Assembly (NCBI RefSeq): GCF_003675895.1
Contig: NZ_ML014757.1
Span: 1 to 57,276, forward strand
Length of the DNA: 57,276 bases
Source of the DNA: Parashewanella curva
Lineage (GTDB): Bacteria > Pseudomonadota > Gammaproteobacteria > Enterobacterales > Shewanellaceae
Direction: 5' to 3'
Shown: piece by piece, positions 19,578-29,491 of the stretch
Numbering within the stretch: position 1 is the stretch's first letter
How the letters are laid out: every line of letters starts with the position of its first letter
The notes under the pieces: generated by a model
Database searches by the model: none
The model's input: the letters and a program-made list of their open reading frames with translations, nothing else
What the model was told of the DNA's origin: nothing
Translations under genes and position numbers: made by a program

Positions 19578-20618
19578 TTATTCAAGTACTGGCTCAGCGA
19601 CAGGAAGTAACATAATTACCGCACGTTGCCCTACAGGAATGTTGGCATTAGGGAATACGATCGCTTCTTCCTCATGCTCAATTTTGACTTTCTCTCCGCC
19701 CTCAGTGGCTAACACATATCCCTTAGGAAAAGATCTAAAGTTTTCTACGTCATTAGCAAAGTTAAATGCAAAGTCATCATGATTCTTGTTGATCACTCGG
19801 CACACTTGATAAAGGTTAACCTTGTCATTATCAAACTCTGACAGCTCAAGGTCGGCACCTGTAATTAAACGAGTAAGCATGGTATGAGTGGCAACAAAAC
19901 GAGTCATATCGTTTTCGCCGAATGGACGCACTTTACCTAGTTCAACTGTGAACGCATCAGCGCCATAACCATTAGATGAGAAATAGCTAAAGGTAGTAGT
20001 AGGCTCATGGTGGAATAAAATGGTATCTACGCCACATGCTTCTAAAAACATGATCTGCTCAGCCTTATGAGGTTTACCATGACGGAATGGATAGATAGCA
20101 AACTTCTCGTGCTTGGATGCACGAATCGCAGTATGCAGATCATAATGAATACGGTGACGCTCACCTGTTACTGAGGTATAAAAACGATCAACATAATCTT
20201 CTAGTTTTTTAGCTCGAACGCGCTCTTGGTTTACTAAACCTTCACCGCTTGAATGATTACCACTGAATAAGCGATTCATATTTTCTTCAACAAAACGAGT
20301 TCCGTTGTGGATCGCTGGCGGATTACCAATTAAAAATAAGGTGCGATGTTTTACTTTAGTGCTCTGCTCTAGCAGTTCCTTAATTAACTGGTTACAAATC
20401 TCGATTGGCGCCGTTTCGTTACCATGTACGGCACAAGAAAGCACAATATCTTTGTTACCTGCTTGTTTAGGCTCAAAAACGATGACACCGGTGTCCCAAA
20501 CATGAACATCTGTGTGATCAGCAAGTTCAAAAGAAAATGATTCTGAAATGGTTTCTGGATTTGCAAGGGTCAATGAGAGGAAGTCTTTAGACTGCAGAAG
20601 TGTTTGAAGCACGTTCAA
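19578..20618 (-). CDS. astE: Succinylglutamate desuccinylase
   Basis: A 346-residue zinc hydrolase of the AspA/AstE family. It catalyses the last step of the AST arginine catabolic pathway, releasing succinate and glutamate. The zinc ligands are H65 and E68 in VHGNETAP plus the later histidine in HYDLHTAIR, and the active-site Glu is in [15 protein letters not shown]. Length is as expected. Other ast genes are not in the window, so the gene stands apart from a classical astCADBE operon. It is divergent from msrA. Confidence 0.93.
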   Translation of the reverse strand: MNVLQTLLQSKDFLSLTLANPETISESFSFELADHTDVHVWDTGVIVFEPKQAGNKDIVLSCAVHGNETAPIEICNQLIKELLEQSTKVKHRTLFLIGNPPAIHNGTRFVEENMNRLFSGNHSSGEGLVNQERVRAKKLEDYVDRFYTSVTGERHRIHYDLHTAIRASKHEKFAIYPFRHGKPHKAEQIMFLEACGVDTILFHHEPTTTFSYFSSNGYGADAFTVELGKVRPFGENDMTRFVATHTMLTRLITGADLELSEFDNDKVNLYQVCRVINKNHDDFAFNFANDVENFRSFPKGYVLATEGGEKVKIEHEEEAIVFPNANIPVGQRAVIMLLPVAEPVLE

Positions 20619-20771
20619 CTCCTAGTGTTATTTTTATCGTCATTGAAATAAAAAGACGATATTCGATTTCTTATATTTGTTGGTGAGCGATCCTACCACA
20701 AATCAAACATTGAACGATCGGAAGTTAATTTAAAAAAATTACTTGATTTAATAAATGACAAAAAGCAATAT

Positions 20772-20803
20772 AGACGTCTAGACAGTTAGACATTTATTAT
20801 AAT
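20772..20803 (+). promoter_or_regulatory. MetJ-type box overlapping the msrA promoter
   Basis: Three tandem 8-bp units, AGACGTCT (20772-20779), AGACAGTT (20780-20787) and AGACATTT (20788-20795), match the met-box consensus AGACGTCT used by the methionine repressor MetJ, which binds two or more adjacent boxes. A -10-like TATAAT is at 20798-20803 and the msrA ATG follows at 20825. MetJ bound here would cover the -35 region and repress. Confidence 0.8.
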
Positions 20804-20824
20804 AGTTAGAGTGTGAGAGAAATT

Positions 20825-21304
20825 ATGGCTTTAGCAACTTTTGGAGCAGGCTGCTTTTGGGGCGTTGAATACTTCTTTAGACAAATTAATGGTGTTATCA
20901 ACGCTACCAGCGGATATATGGGTGGTGATGTTAGCAAAATACGCTATGAAGAAGTGAAGACCGGTGACACAGGTCATGCTGAAGTTGTATGTGTTGAATA
21001 TGATGATTCCATTGTCAGCTATGATGAGCTATTAGATGTATTTTGGAGTAACCACAATCCCACCACATTAAACCAACAAGGCGAAGATGTCGGTCATCAA
21101 TACCGCAGTGTGGTGTTTTATCATGATGAGCTACAACGTGAACTAGCTGAAAAATCAAAGCAAGAATTGATTACTAACGGGAAATGGGGCGAACGCAAAA
21201 TCGTTACTGAAATTGTCGAAAAACAAGAGTTTATTGCTGCAGAAGATTACCACCAGAACTATATAATTAAGAATGACTTACCAAGCTGTCACATCAGTTT
21301 TTAA
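20825..21304 (+). CDS. msrA: Peptide-methionine (S)-S-oxide reductase
   Basis: A 159-residue short-form MsrA that reduces methionine S-sulfoxide in proteins using thioredoxin. The catalytic cysteine is in GAGCFWG (about residue 9), followed by the usual GYMGGD, GHAEVV and GHQYRSVVFY segments. The frame opens at GTG 20813, but ATG 20825, preceded by GAGAGAAA, gives the normal N-terminus. The promoter carries a MetJ-type box, linking expression to methionine status. It is divergent from astE and convergent with phoU. Confidence 0.96.
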   Translation: MALATFGAGCFWGVEYFFRQINGVINATSGYMGGDVSKIRYEEVKTGDTGHAEVVCVEYDDSIVSYDELLDVFWSNHNPTTLNQQGEDVGHQYRSVVFYHDELQRELAEKSKQELITNGKWGERKIVTEIVEKQEFIAAEDYHQNYIIKNDLPSCHISF

Positions 21305-21383
21305 AAAAACGTAAACTTATGGGTAATGGCGATCATCCATTTCTTTGTCATTTTACTGCCTCGAAAATATTCTCGGAATAAAA

Positions 21384-21412
21384 AATGCCAATCAGCTTAA
21401 CTGACTGGCATT
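21384..21412 (-). terminator. Intrinsic terminator of the pst-phoU operon
   Basis: AATGCCAATCAG and CTGACTGGCATT form a 12-bp stem with one mismatch. On the minus strand it is followed at once by TTTTTATTCC, a classic U-tract, about 38 bp after the phoU stop. It may also end msrA transcription from the other side. Confidence 0.85.
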
Positions 21413-21449
21413 ACCAATGCTAAAGCAGGGCTTGTTAAACCTAAAAAAT

Positions 21450-22160
21450 TTACTCTTGTAAATCTTTTTCCATATCTTCATATGAAGTATGACGTACATC
21501 TTTCCCTTTTACATAGTAAATGATGTATTCACAGATATTTTTACAGCGATCACCAACACGTTCTACTGCGCGAGCTGCCCAGAGTACATCCAAGACACCG
21601 GGAATTGAACGAGGATCTTCCATCATATAGGTCATCAATTGACGGATAATACCTTCATACTCAGCGTCTAGTTTGGCGTCAGATTTATGTAGTTCAAACG
21701 CAGCATCGGCATCCATACGAGCCAATGCATCTAATGTTTGATGAAGCGTATGAGTTGCATGACGCCCCATACTTTCGATGCTAACCAATAATGGTTGCTG
21801 ATTATTAGTACGTTTTTCTAGTGCAGCTTTAGCAATACGAACTGTTGCATCACCAATACGCTCTAAATCCGCGATAGTTTTAGAAATGGCAATGATCAAA
21901 CGTAAATCACTGGCCGCAGGCTGACGCTTAGCAATAATGCGAGTACACTCTTCATCAATAGACACTTCCATGCCATTAACTTTGTGGTCGCCTTCAATGA
22001 TCTTGCTAGCGAGTTCGGCATCTAATGTTGCTAATGCATCTAGCGACTGCTCAAGTTGACGCTCAACTAAACCACCCATAGCCAATACTCGGTTACGGAT
22101 ATCACCTAGCTCAGCATTAAACTGACCCGATATATGCTTGTTCAAGCTAATATTTTCCAT
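21450..22160 (-). CDS. phoU: Phosphate signalling protein PhoU
   Basis: A 236-residue helical protein with two PhoU repeats, each with metal-binding acidic positions (for example EECTRII and [14 protein letters not shown]; the second repeat has [15 protein letters not shown]). It links the Pst transporter to the PhoR histidine kinase and restrains the Pho response when phosphate is plentiful. I choose ATG 22160 with AAAGGGG upstream rather than the alternative start at 22190. It follows pstB and ends the operon. Confidence 0.95.
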   Translation of the reverse strand: MENISLNKHISGQFNAELGDIRNRVLAMGGLVERQLEQSLDALATLDAELASKIIEGDHKVNGMEVSIDEECTRIIAKRQPAASDLRLIIAISKTIADLERIGDATVRIAKAALEKRTNNQQPLLVSIESMGRHATHTLHQTLDALARMDADAAFELHKSDAKLDAEYEGIIRQLMTYMMEDPRSIPGVLDVLWAARAVERVGDRCKNICEYIIYYVKGKDVRHTSYEDMEKDLQE

Positions 22161-22193
22161 TTTAAACCCCTTTAATTCTATCCGTACCAAGCA

Positions 22194-23018
22194 TTAACCA
22201 TAACGACCAGTAATATAGTCTTCGGTTTTCTTTTTCTGCGGCGTAGTGAAAATAGTATTGGTATCAGCATATTCAATCAGTTCACCCATGTACATGAATG
22301 CAGTTTGATCTGATACACGCGCCGCCTGTTGCATGTTATGGGTAACAATTACTACCGTGTATTTAGATTTTAGCTCAGTGATCAGTTCTTCAATAGTCAA
22401 TGTAGAAATTGGATCAAGTGCCGATGTTGGTTCATCAAGTAGCAATACTTCAGGCTCAATCGCAATCGCACGAGCAATAACCAAACGCTGCTGCTGACCT
22501 CCCGATAGACCAAAAGCATTATCGTGTAAGCGATCTTTCACTTCATCCCAAATAGCTGCACCACGTAATGAACGCTCACAAGCTTCATCAAGAACACGGC
22601 GATTGTTCTCACCTTGTAGACGCAAACCATAAACCACATTTTCATAGATTGATTTAGGAAACGGGTTTGGACGCTGGAACACCATACCAACATTTCGACG
22701 TAATGCTGCAACATCGACTGCTTTGTCATAAATATTTTGACCGTGGAGTAAGATCTCACCATCAATATGACAAGTATCAACCAAGTCATTCATGCGATTG
22801 ATACAACGTAGCAAGGTGGATTTACCGCAACCACTTGGACCGATGAAAGCCGTTACTTGCTTTTTCGGGATTTTCATACCGATATCGAATAAGGCTTGCT
22901 TGTCGCCATAACGCAAATTCAAACCACGAATTTCTAGCGCAGTCTCTGAATCAGGCAAATTCGCTAAATCTACTTTCTCTGCGTCCGTTTTGGTCTTATT
23001 TGGGTCAATTGAAATCAT
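22194..23018 (-). CDS. pstB: Phosphate ABC transporter ATP-binding protein
   Basis: A 274-residue ABC ATPase. Walker A is GPSGCGKS at 60-67, the signature LSGGQQQR and Walker [13 protein letters not shown] follow, and NRMNDLV is the PstB-typical segment. The first about 25 residues are a polar extension before the ABC domain. It powers high-affinity phosphate uptake with PstA and PstC. It lies 104 bp downstream of pstA and 33 bp upstream of the phoU ATG. Confidence 0.97.
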   Translation of the reverse strand: MISIDPNKTKTDAEKVDLANLPDSETALEIRGLNLRYGDKQALFDIGMKIPKKQVTAFIGPSGCGKSTLLRCINRMNDLVDTCHIDGEILLHGQNIYDKAVDVAALRRNVGMVFQRPNPFPKSIYENVVYGLRLQGENNRRVLDEACERSLRGAAIWDEVKDRLHDNAFGLSGGQQQRLVIARAIAIEPEVLLLDEPTSALDPISTLTIEELITELKSKYTVVIVTHNMQQAARVSDQTAFMYMGELIEYADTNTIFTTPQKKKTEDYITGRYG

Positions 23019-23122
23019 ATTCTTTCCTAATCACATCAGGTAAATCTGTTATTCGTGACTGGCTTACCTGTCAGCCATCGTAAAATTCTTTTTGCTCCTG
23101 ATTCTTATCAGGAGCGATTGCT

Positions 23123-24775
23123 TTAGTGTTCTAACGAACGATATTTTTCACGTAAATGGTTACGAACACTAATCGCTGTAAGGTTTAGAGCAACAATGAC
23201 ACTCACAAGTAAAAATGAGGTTGCGTAAACCAAAGGACGCGCTGCCTCTACATTCGGGCTTTGGAAACCAACATCATAAATATGGAAACCAAGGTGCATG
23301 AACTTGCGCTCAAGGTGAACAAACGGGAAGTTCATATCAATCGGCAAAGTTGGTGCCAATTTAACCACACCCACTAGCATTAGCGGTGCAACTTCACCCG
23401 CAGCACGAGCTACCGCTAAAATTAGCCCTGTCATAATCGCAGGGCTTGCCATTGGAATCACAATACGCCACAGAGTTTCGGCCTTTGTTGCACCAAGGGC
23501 TAAACTGCCTTGTCGTACTGAACTAGGAATACGGCTCAAACCTTCTTCTGTTGAAACAATAACAACAGGTAAAGTTAGAATAGCCAATGTCAGCGCAGAC
23601 CAAATTACACCAGGCGAACCAAAGGTCGGTGATGGTAATGCTTCAGGGTAAAATAATTGGTCAATAGAGCCACCAACCATATACACAAAGAAACCTAAAC
23701 CGAATACACCGTATACAATGGATGGAACACCCGCTAAGTTAATTACCGCAATTCGAATCATGCGAGTAATCGGGCCTTTTTTAGCGTATTCATGTAAATA
23801 GATTGCTGCGATCACACCGAATGGCGTTACAATAACCGCCATCAGCAATACCATGAAAACGGTACCGAAAATTGCTGGAAATACTCCACCCTCAGTGTTT
23901 GCTTCACGCGGATCACTAGAAATGAATTTACCAACACCAACAAACCAGTGTCCAAGCTTAGCAAAGAACCCCATATCATTAACGTAAGTCGCATCAAGAA
24001 TGGTATTCATTGGAAGACGTAATACTTCACCTGTCATATCGCGAACTAAAACGGCATCTCGTCCAGCTTTTGTACGAAGCTTAAAGAAGGTTTTCTCAAG
24101 TTCTTGATATTTAAGGTTCAGCTTTTCACGACTATCAGCAATTTCTTGCTTTTTAGCATCAGTTAATTTGCCTTCAAGTTCATACTTTCGACTCTTTAAT
24201 CTAAGAGTTTCAAGATCATAGTTAATACGACCAATTTCACCTTTTTGAAGAGAGTGAGCTTCATCTGATAACTCTACGGCACGCTCAATCAATTGGTCTA
24301 ACTTAGCGCGTAAGTCACCGTTTTTGATTTCTTTACCATCTTCAACCACAGCAACTGGGAACCCATAAAAGTTACCGTTTTTAGTTCGTTCTAAAACCAC
24401 GATATCTTTCGGTGTTGAGCGACTCACAATATCGGTTTCTAACACCCAGCGGAAATCGAGGCTTACACGCTCACGGTTACCGGTTTTAATTAGATAGCGA
24501 GTGACCGTTTCACCGGGATGTACTTTAAACTTGTGTCCTGCTGATTCTAAACGTTCAGTTGGCACATCTTCGCGGTCGTAGATTTCACCAATTAAAGTCG
24601 ATGTTTTACCATGCTGGTCTTTCAACTCCCATTGATAAACATCACCAACCCAGAAAAAGCTTAGGCCACGCCATGCTATTAGTAGCAATAAACCCAATAC
24701 AGCGATCAAACTCAAGCTGACGGCTCCACCTGTCATCCAAATCCAAGGAGAACCAGATTTAAACCACTTACCCAT
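23123..24775 (-). CDS. pstA: Phosphate ABC transporter permease PstA (long form)
   Basis: A 550-residue membrane permease. E. coli PstA has about 296 residues; here an N-terminal membrane segment (about 13-36) is followed by a hydrophilic region of about 250 residues with a coiled-coil-like stretch (about 150-235) before the conserved permease core (about 300-540, with the EAA loop SVRQGSLALGATKAETLWRIV). Long PstA proteins of this kind are known from Shewanella and Vibrio. It lies between pstC and pstB. The function of the extra periplasmic region is not known to me. Confidence 0.93.
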   Translation of the reverse strand: MGKWFKSGSPWIWMTGGAVSLSLIAVLGLLLLIAWRGLSFFWVGDVYQWELKDQHGKTSTLIGEIYDREDVPTERLESAGHKFKVHPGETVTRYLIKTGNRERVSLDFRWVLETDIVSRSTPKDIVVLERTKNGNFYGFPVAVVEDGKEIKNGDLRAKLDQLIERAVELSDEAHSLQKGEIGRINYDLETLRLKSRKYELEGKLTDAKKQEIADSREKLNLKYQELEKTFFKLRTKAGRDAVLVRDMTGEVLRLPMNTILDATYVNDMGFFAKLGHWFVGVGKFISSDPREANTEGGVFPAIFGTVFMVLLMAVIVTPFGVIAAIYLHEYAKKGPITRMIRIAVINLAGVPSIVYGVFGLGFFVYMVGGSIDQLFYPEALPSPTFGSPGVIWSALTLAILTLPVVIVSTEEGLSRIPSSVRQGSLALGATKAETLWRIVIPMASPAIMTGLILAVARAAGEVAPLMLVGVVKLAPTLPIDMNFPFVHLERKFMHLGFHIYDVGFQSPNVEAARPLVYATSFLLVSVIVALNLTAISVRNHLREKYRSLEH

Positions 24776-24844
24776 TACGCGAACCTCTCAAGCTCTTTCG
24801 AAAATTCTTATAAAATCGCATTGTTATTCTGTCCCTTTTCATTC

Positions 24845-27097
24845 TTATAGCGAGCTATATTTATCGCGTAAACGCTGTCTAACCACTTCTGCAATCGTGT
24901 TGAAGAAGAAAGTAAATACGAATAGAACAAATGCAGCGAGGAACAATACTCGGTAGTGTGAACTGCCAATCGCCGACTCCGGCATCTCTACAGCAATGTT
25001 TGCCGCCAAAGTACGCATACCTTCGAAGACACTCCAGTCCATAATTGCGGTGTTACCTGTTGCCATTAGTACAATCATGGTTTCACCAACAGCGCGACCT
25101 AAGCCCATCATCACTGCAGAGAAAATACCAGGGCTTGCAGTAAGTAAGACTACGCGAGTTAAGGTTTGCCATTGAGTTGCCCCAAGCGCCAAACTGCCGT
25201 TTGATAAGTGACGAGGTACCGAGAAAATCGCATCTTCTGCAATCGAGAAAATGGTAGGAATGACCGCGAAGCCCATTGCGATACCCACAACCATGGCATT
25301 GCGTTGGTCGAATGGGATACCTAAATCGTTAGTGATGTATGAACGCATGTCACCACCAAAGAAAGCGATTTCAATCGACGGACTGATAGCAAATGAGAAC
25401 CATCCCACAAAACAAATCACAGGGATCAGCATTAACTCTTGATAAGTTTCAGGTAAGCGGTTTTTCCAATTACGTGGTAGCTTGCTCCAACCAAATGCAG
25501 AGGCCAATACTGACGTTGGCAGCAAAATAAGAAGTATCACAATGCCCGGCAAATTTTCCTCAAACAATGGGGCTAACCAAAGACCAGCCAAGAAACCAAG
25601 AATTACGGTTGGTAATGCTTCCATAATTTCAATGGTTGGCTTAACCACACTACGTACTTTTCCAGACATGAAGTAAGCAGTGTATATTGCGCCAGCAATC
25701 GCTAGAGGCACAGCAAACAACATGGCATAAAAAGCCGCTTTCATGGTTCCGAAAGCCAATGGCATCAAGCTCAACTTAGCTTCAAAGTCGTCTGAACCTG
25801 ACGTCGACTGCCAAACAAATTTTGGCTCTGGATAACCTTCATACCAAACTTTTTCCCACAAAGCACTCCAAGAAACTTCTGGATGAGGGTTATTAACTTT
25901 AAATAAATGTAGTTTGCCAGCAGTTTCAACAACAAGACCATCTGAGCGAGGGTTAAAACCCATAGCTTGAGTTTTACCTATGTTGAACGATTCACTAAGT
26001 AATTCACGGTGACTGGTAGTATAAAGAAGTGTCAAAGTTCCATCAGGGCTACCAACAACAAAGCTTTTGCGGAAAAACTCAGTCGCCATGCTAGATACTG
26101 GAGGAACGTTATCGAAGTTACGAATTAATTGATACAAACGCCCTTTTTCACTCGCAACTTGGAAATATTGCTCAATCTCTCCGGAGTCATAAGAAACCAT
26201 AATAGAACTTGCACCAGACAACAGTTGAATATCTGTAACATGGGTGTTAGCACGTTCTAAATTAATCACTTGGAATAAGCTGGTTTCGTCCATGTATCGA
26301 ATATCATAGACAAATACTTTGTCATCAGACATCAACATTAGCTGACGCTGATAAGGTGTAATGAGTGCTTTAGAGATATGTCTTGGTGTATCTTCTAATT
26401 TTGATTCTTCGGCAACCCACTCAACTTCTTCGGTGATCATGTTTTCTTCACCTTCAAAACGCTTCAACACAAATTGTTTGTCAGCATTTTGAAATAAAAT
26501 TGAGATCTTACTCGGATTGTAAGCGAAAGAAATATGCTCAATAGGTTCACCAGATTCACTTACCAATAGTGGTGTTTCGCCCGCAGGGTATGAAACTTCT
26601 GGCGCGATGGTACGAACATTATTTGGATAAGAAACACCAAACTTAATAGAAAGCAATAACGCTTCACCATTACTCAAACCTAAAGCAAACATTTGTTGAT
26701 CAGGCATTGAGCGGCTACTACTGACTACTTGTACCCCAGCTGGTAATTTTGGCTTAAAGTCTAAAACTTGCTTACCAGAAGCCGCATTATAAAATTGCAC
26801 TTCACCAGTTTGAGTAACACGATAAACGACTTCATTTTGTTCATCGCTACCGACCATCAAACTCACACCTTTATCACTTAGTTCAGCAATAGTATTGGCT
26901 GGAGTTAAGGTAGCACTATCAAACACAGGTTTGATCACATAGAGCAGATAGAAGAAGATAAGTAGCAGAGCAACAAAGACCATTGTACCACCAATAGATA
27001 CACCGATTTGTGTTGCTTTATCCTTGATTGTCCGTCGACTCGTAACGCCGCGCAATAAAAGCGACTTAGAATCAGGTGGAATGACCTGACTTTCCAT
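24845..27097 (-). CDS. pstC: Phosphate ABC transporter permease PstC (long form)
   Basis: A 750-residue permease, more than twice the E. coli length. After a first membrane segment (about 32-54), some 390 residues of mostly beta-rich, WD-like periplasmic sequence precede the permease core (about 450-745), which keeps the EAA loop HLSNGSLALGATQWQTLTRVV. It pairs with the long PstA. A Pho-box-like site lies upstream. No pstS lies in the 211 bp before it or elsewhere in the window, so the phosphate-binding protein is encoded elsewhere. Confidence 0.93.
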   Translation of the reverse strand: MESQVIPPDSKSLLLRGVTSRRTIKDKATQIGVSIGGTMVFVALLLIFFYLLYVIKPVFDSATLTPANTIAELSDKGVSLMVGSDEQNEVVYRVTQTGEVQFYNAASGKQVLDFKPKLPAGVQVVSSSRSMPDQQMFALGLSNGEALLLSIKFGVSYPNNVRTIAPEVSYPAGETPLLVSESGEPIEHISFAYNPSKISILFQNADKQFVLKRFEGEENMITEEVEWVAEESKLEDTPRHISKALITPYQRQLMLMSDDKVFVYDIRYMDETSLFQVINLERANTHVTDIQLLSGASSIMVSYDSGEIEQYFQVASEKGRLYQLIRNFDNVPPVSSMATEFFRKSFVVGSPDGTLTLLYTTSHRELLSESFNIGKTQAMGFNPRSDGLVVETAGKLHLFKVNNPHPEVSWSALWEKVWYEGYPEPKFVWQSTSGSDDFEAKLSLMPLAFGTMKAAFYAMLFAVPLAIAGAIYTAYFMSGKVRSVVKPTIEIMEALPTVILGFLAGLWLAPLFEENLPGIVILLILLPTSVLASAFGWSKLPRNWKNRLPETYQELMLIPVICFVGWFSFAISPSIEIAFFGGDMRSYITNDLGIPFDQRNAMVVGIAMGFAVIPTIFSIAEDAIFSVPRHLSNGSLALGATQWQTLTRVVLLTASPGIFSAVMMGLGRAVGETMIVLMATGNTAIMDWSVFEGMRTLAANIAVEMPESAIGSSHYRVLFLAAFVLFVFTFFFNTIAEVVRQRLRDKYSSL

Positions 27098-27174
27098 TAA
27101 GAACCTCTATTTTTATTTCTGAGTGAGTCGAGAAAACCTCGAATTCACTTGTCCTTTTTTCACCGTGGGAATTT

Positions 27175-27204
27175 TATGACGTAAAGATTACACTAATATT
27201 ACAA
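27175..27204 (-). promoter_or_regulatory. Pho-box-like direct repeats upstream of pstC
   Basis: Read on the minus strand, three half-sites with an 11-bp period are visible: TGTAATATTAG, TGTAATCTTTA, CGTCATA. This is the spacing of PhoB boxes (7-bp half-site plus 4-bp AT spacer), and the half-sites resemble the consensus CTGTCAT. It lies about 78 bp upstream of the pstC ATG. Confidence 0.65.
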
Positions 27205-27308
27205 ATAAGCCGAAACCATTGCGTTTATTAAACTCTAACTTATTTATTTTGAAAAAATTATTACATGCAGTTGAAAATTCGGTGACGCATTTATCAAACA
27301 GAATAAAA

Positions 27309-27908
27309 CTAAATGAATTCACCAAGAACAGGGACGATAGACAGCACCAATAATCCTGCCATACAAAAGTTGAATAAACGTTGCTGACGCTCGTTTTTAA
27401 GCCATGTTTTTAATTTTGCACCCGCTAAAAGCCAAACACCTACACATGGAAATGCAGAGGCAAAAAAGACCAATGCAATGATGCAAACTTGGAACAATAA
27501 ACTTGTCGACATACTACTGTAAGTGGCTATAGCACCTGTAGCCATGATCAATGCTTTAGGATTAAGCCATTGAAATATTGCCGCTTGAATAAAAGTGAGT
27601 GGTTTTGCTGACTCGACTTCTAACTTGCTCGTTGGTGTGTTGGCAATTTTCCAAGCAAGATAAAGTAAATACAGGATGCCGAGAACTTTAATAATATCAT
27701 GCAGTATTGGAAAGAGCTTAAACAGCACATCAAACCCTAATCCTACCCCAATAACCATGATAGGAAAGCCGACACAAATACCCAAAAAATGCGGTAAGCT
27801 GCGTTTAATTCCATAATTCATGGCTGAGGTCATGATCATTAAGTTATTAGGCCCCGGCGTTACCGACGTTGAAACAGCAAACAAAAAAATGGCCAACAGA
27901 TGTTCCAT
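27309..27908 (-). CDS. LysE family translocator
   Basis: A 199-residue inner-membrane exporter with about six hydrophobic segments and the family N-terminal motif SVTPGPNNLMIMTSAMNYG. Members export amino acids or related small molecules; the substrate here cannot be deduced. Its ATG overlaps the stop of the HAD phosphatase gene by one base (TAATG), and the EamA transporter gene lies before that, so the three form one operon. Confidence 0.88.
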   Translation of the reverse strand: MEHLLAIFLFAVSTSVTPGPNNLMIMTSAMNYGIKRSLPHFLGICVGFPIMVIGVGLGFDVLFKLFPILHDIIKVLGILYLLYLAWKIANTPTSKLEVESAKPLTFIQAAIFQWLNPKALIMATGAIATYSSMSTSLLFQVCIIALVFFASAFPCVGVWLLAGAKLKTWLKNERQQRLFNFCMAGLLVLSIVPVLGEFI

Positions 27909-28501
27909 TACAGCTTGCTCCAGTTCAAATAAGCCTCATCAGCCAAATTTAATAGTTCCCTATCCTCTTGTGTATCACCATAAGCATAAATTCGGTCAAA
28001 ATCGGCTAACTTAAACGCTTGAGTCACTCTTACTGCCTTTCGATTTCGACTACAGTCACCATTAATGTAGCGGCCAGAACATTGATTGTTATTCATGCTA
28101 AGCTCACTGCAAAGTAGTTGAAAACCATTCGCTTTGCACCAAGGCTTTAGATAGAGATCCAATGAGGCTGAAACCACCACAATGACATCGCCGTTTGCTT
28201 TATGCCATTCCAGTTGTTCCTTTGCTCGTTCCATCACACAATCAGGAATGACCCGCTTGGCATATTGAACACCATAGCGTTCTAGCTCATGTTGATTTCT
28301 ATAGCTAAAAGCAACAAAGCTCGCAATAGGACGCATTATATGGGTCGGTAATTCCCCTGCTTTATAGAGTAAATAGAAAGGTAAGATGACAATATTACCG
28401 ATAATTTTCCTCTTTTTTCTTGCAGCAAAGGTTAGAAATGGAGAAAACATATCTGTATCAGTAATGGTTCCATCAAAATCAAACAGTGCTAGATTAGGCA
28501 T
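27908..28501 (-). CDS. HAD-IB family phosphatase
   Basis: A 197-residue soluble hydrolase of the phosphoserine phosphatase-like HAD subfamily. Motif I is LFDFDGTITD, with nucleophile D8 and acid/base D10; motif II is VVVSASLD, and motif IV is YGDTQEDRELL. It resembles proteins that dephosphorylate small phosphoesters such as lysophosphatidate or phosphoserine. The substrate is unknown. It overlaps the EamA gene by 8 bp and the LysE gene by 1 bp. Confidence 0.88.
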   Translation of the reverse strand: MPNLALFDFDGTITDTDMFSPFLTFAARKKRKIIGNIVILPFYLLYKAGELPTHIMRPIASFVAFSYRNQHELERYGVQYAKRVIPDCVMERAKEQLEWHKANGDVIVVVSASLDLYLKPWCKANGFQLLCSELSMNNNQCSGRYINGDCSRNRKAVRVTQAFKLADFDRIYAYGDTQEDRELLNLADEAYLNWSKL

Positions 28502-29381
28502 GTTTTTTTTGAACCCTAGGCTGTAATAAACTTCGAATTGATACTTGAGAAATAATCATTCCTGCCAACATTAACCCACAACCGAATAGTTCTTTTTCTG
28601 TCAGCATTTGATCTAATAACCACATGCCGCCTAAAGCAGCGAAAACCGCTTCTAAACTAAGAATAATTGAAGCATGTGCTGGATGCGCTTTTTTCTGAGC
28701 AACAATTTGCAGTGTATAAGCGATGCCTACAGAAACTAAACCACCGTAAAGAAGTGCACCAGACGCAGAAACAATATTTTCAACACTTGTGGTTTCGATA
28801 AATAAAGAAGTTATAAGACTCAGCACACCGCAAATTGAAAATTGAATAAGGGATAATGCTAATGCTGAATTTTTCTTTGTAAAATGATCAATAACTAAAA
28901 TATGCAGTGCCCAGAAAAATGCTCCCACCAGCTGTAGAGTATCACCATAGCCAATGCTAAGCCCCTCTTTAACACTTAAAAAGTACAACCCTATTAGTGC
29001 TAATCCACACCCTAACCATGTGTTAAGCCCAGTTTTATGTTTGAGAGCCAGACCCAAAATTGGAACAATCACAATATAAAGACCAGTGATAAAACCTGCA
29101 TTAGCTGCAGTAGTATAAAGCAGTCCAACTTGCTGTAATGATGCCCCAACAAAAAGCAAAAGCCCCATTAAGCTGGCTCCAACAATCAAGGACTTCTTGT
29201 CACCTAAATCCAGCTTATTTTTTTTATGAAAGAAGTAAATCAACGGCAACAAACTCAATGCTCCCACTAAGAAACGATAACCATTAAATGCGAAAGGCTC
29301 TAGATGCTCCATGCCTAAAACTTGTGCAATAAACCCAAAACCCCATAAGGCTGCCGTTAATAATAAAAGAAGATTAGCCAC
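28494..29381 (-). CDS. DMT family transporter (EamA)
   Basis: A 295-residue membrane protein with about ten hydrophobic segments in two EamA repeats (first repeat begins LLLLTAALWGFGFIAQVLG). It starts with GTG, with AAAGGT at a suitable distance. It is the first gene of the EamA-HAD-LysE run and is divergent from the DUF2797 gene. Members export metabolites or amino acids; no substrate can be given. Confidence 0.9.
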   Translation of the reverse strand: MANLLLLLTAALWGFGFIAQVLGMEHLEPFAFNGYRFLVGALSLLPLIYFFHKKNKLDLGDKKSLIVGASLMGLLLFVGASLQQVGLLYTTAANAGFITGLYIVIVPILGLALKHKTGLNTWLGCGLALIGLYFLSVKEGLSIGYGDTLQLVGAFFWALHILVIDHFTKKNSALALSLIQFSICGVLSLITSLFIETTSVENIVSASGALLYGGLVSVGIAYTLQIVAQKKAHPAHASIILSLEAVFAALGGMWLLDQMLTEKELFGCGLMLAGMIISQVSIRSLLQPRVQKKHA

Positions 29382-29427
29382 CCAGATTTACCTTTGCTGA
29401 AAATGCGAAAGCAGAAATGTTACCCTT

Positions 29428-29437
29428 TTGTATACAA
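29428..29437. promoter_or_regulatory. Palindrome in a divergent promoter
   Basis: TTGTATACAA is a perfect 10-bp palindrome of the GntR-operator type, in the 110-bp gap between the divergent EamA and DUF2797 genes. Short palindromes occur by chance in AT-rich DNA, so this is only a candidate. Confidence 0.3.
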
Positions 29438-29491
29438 TTTACAAGCGTTATAGGCAGTATGATTTGATATACTCCTACTCAAAATATAAAT

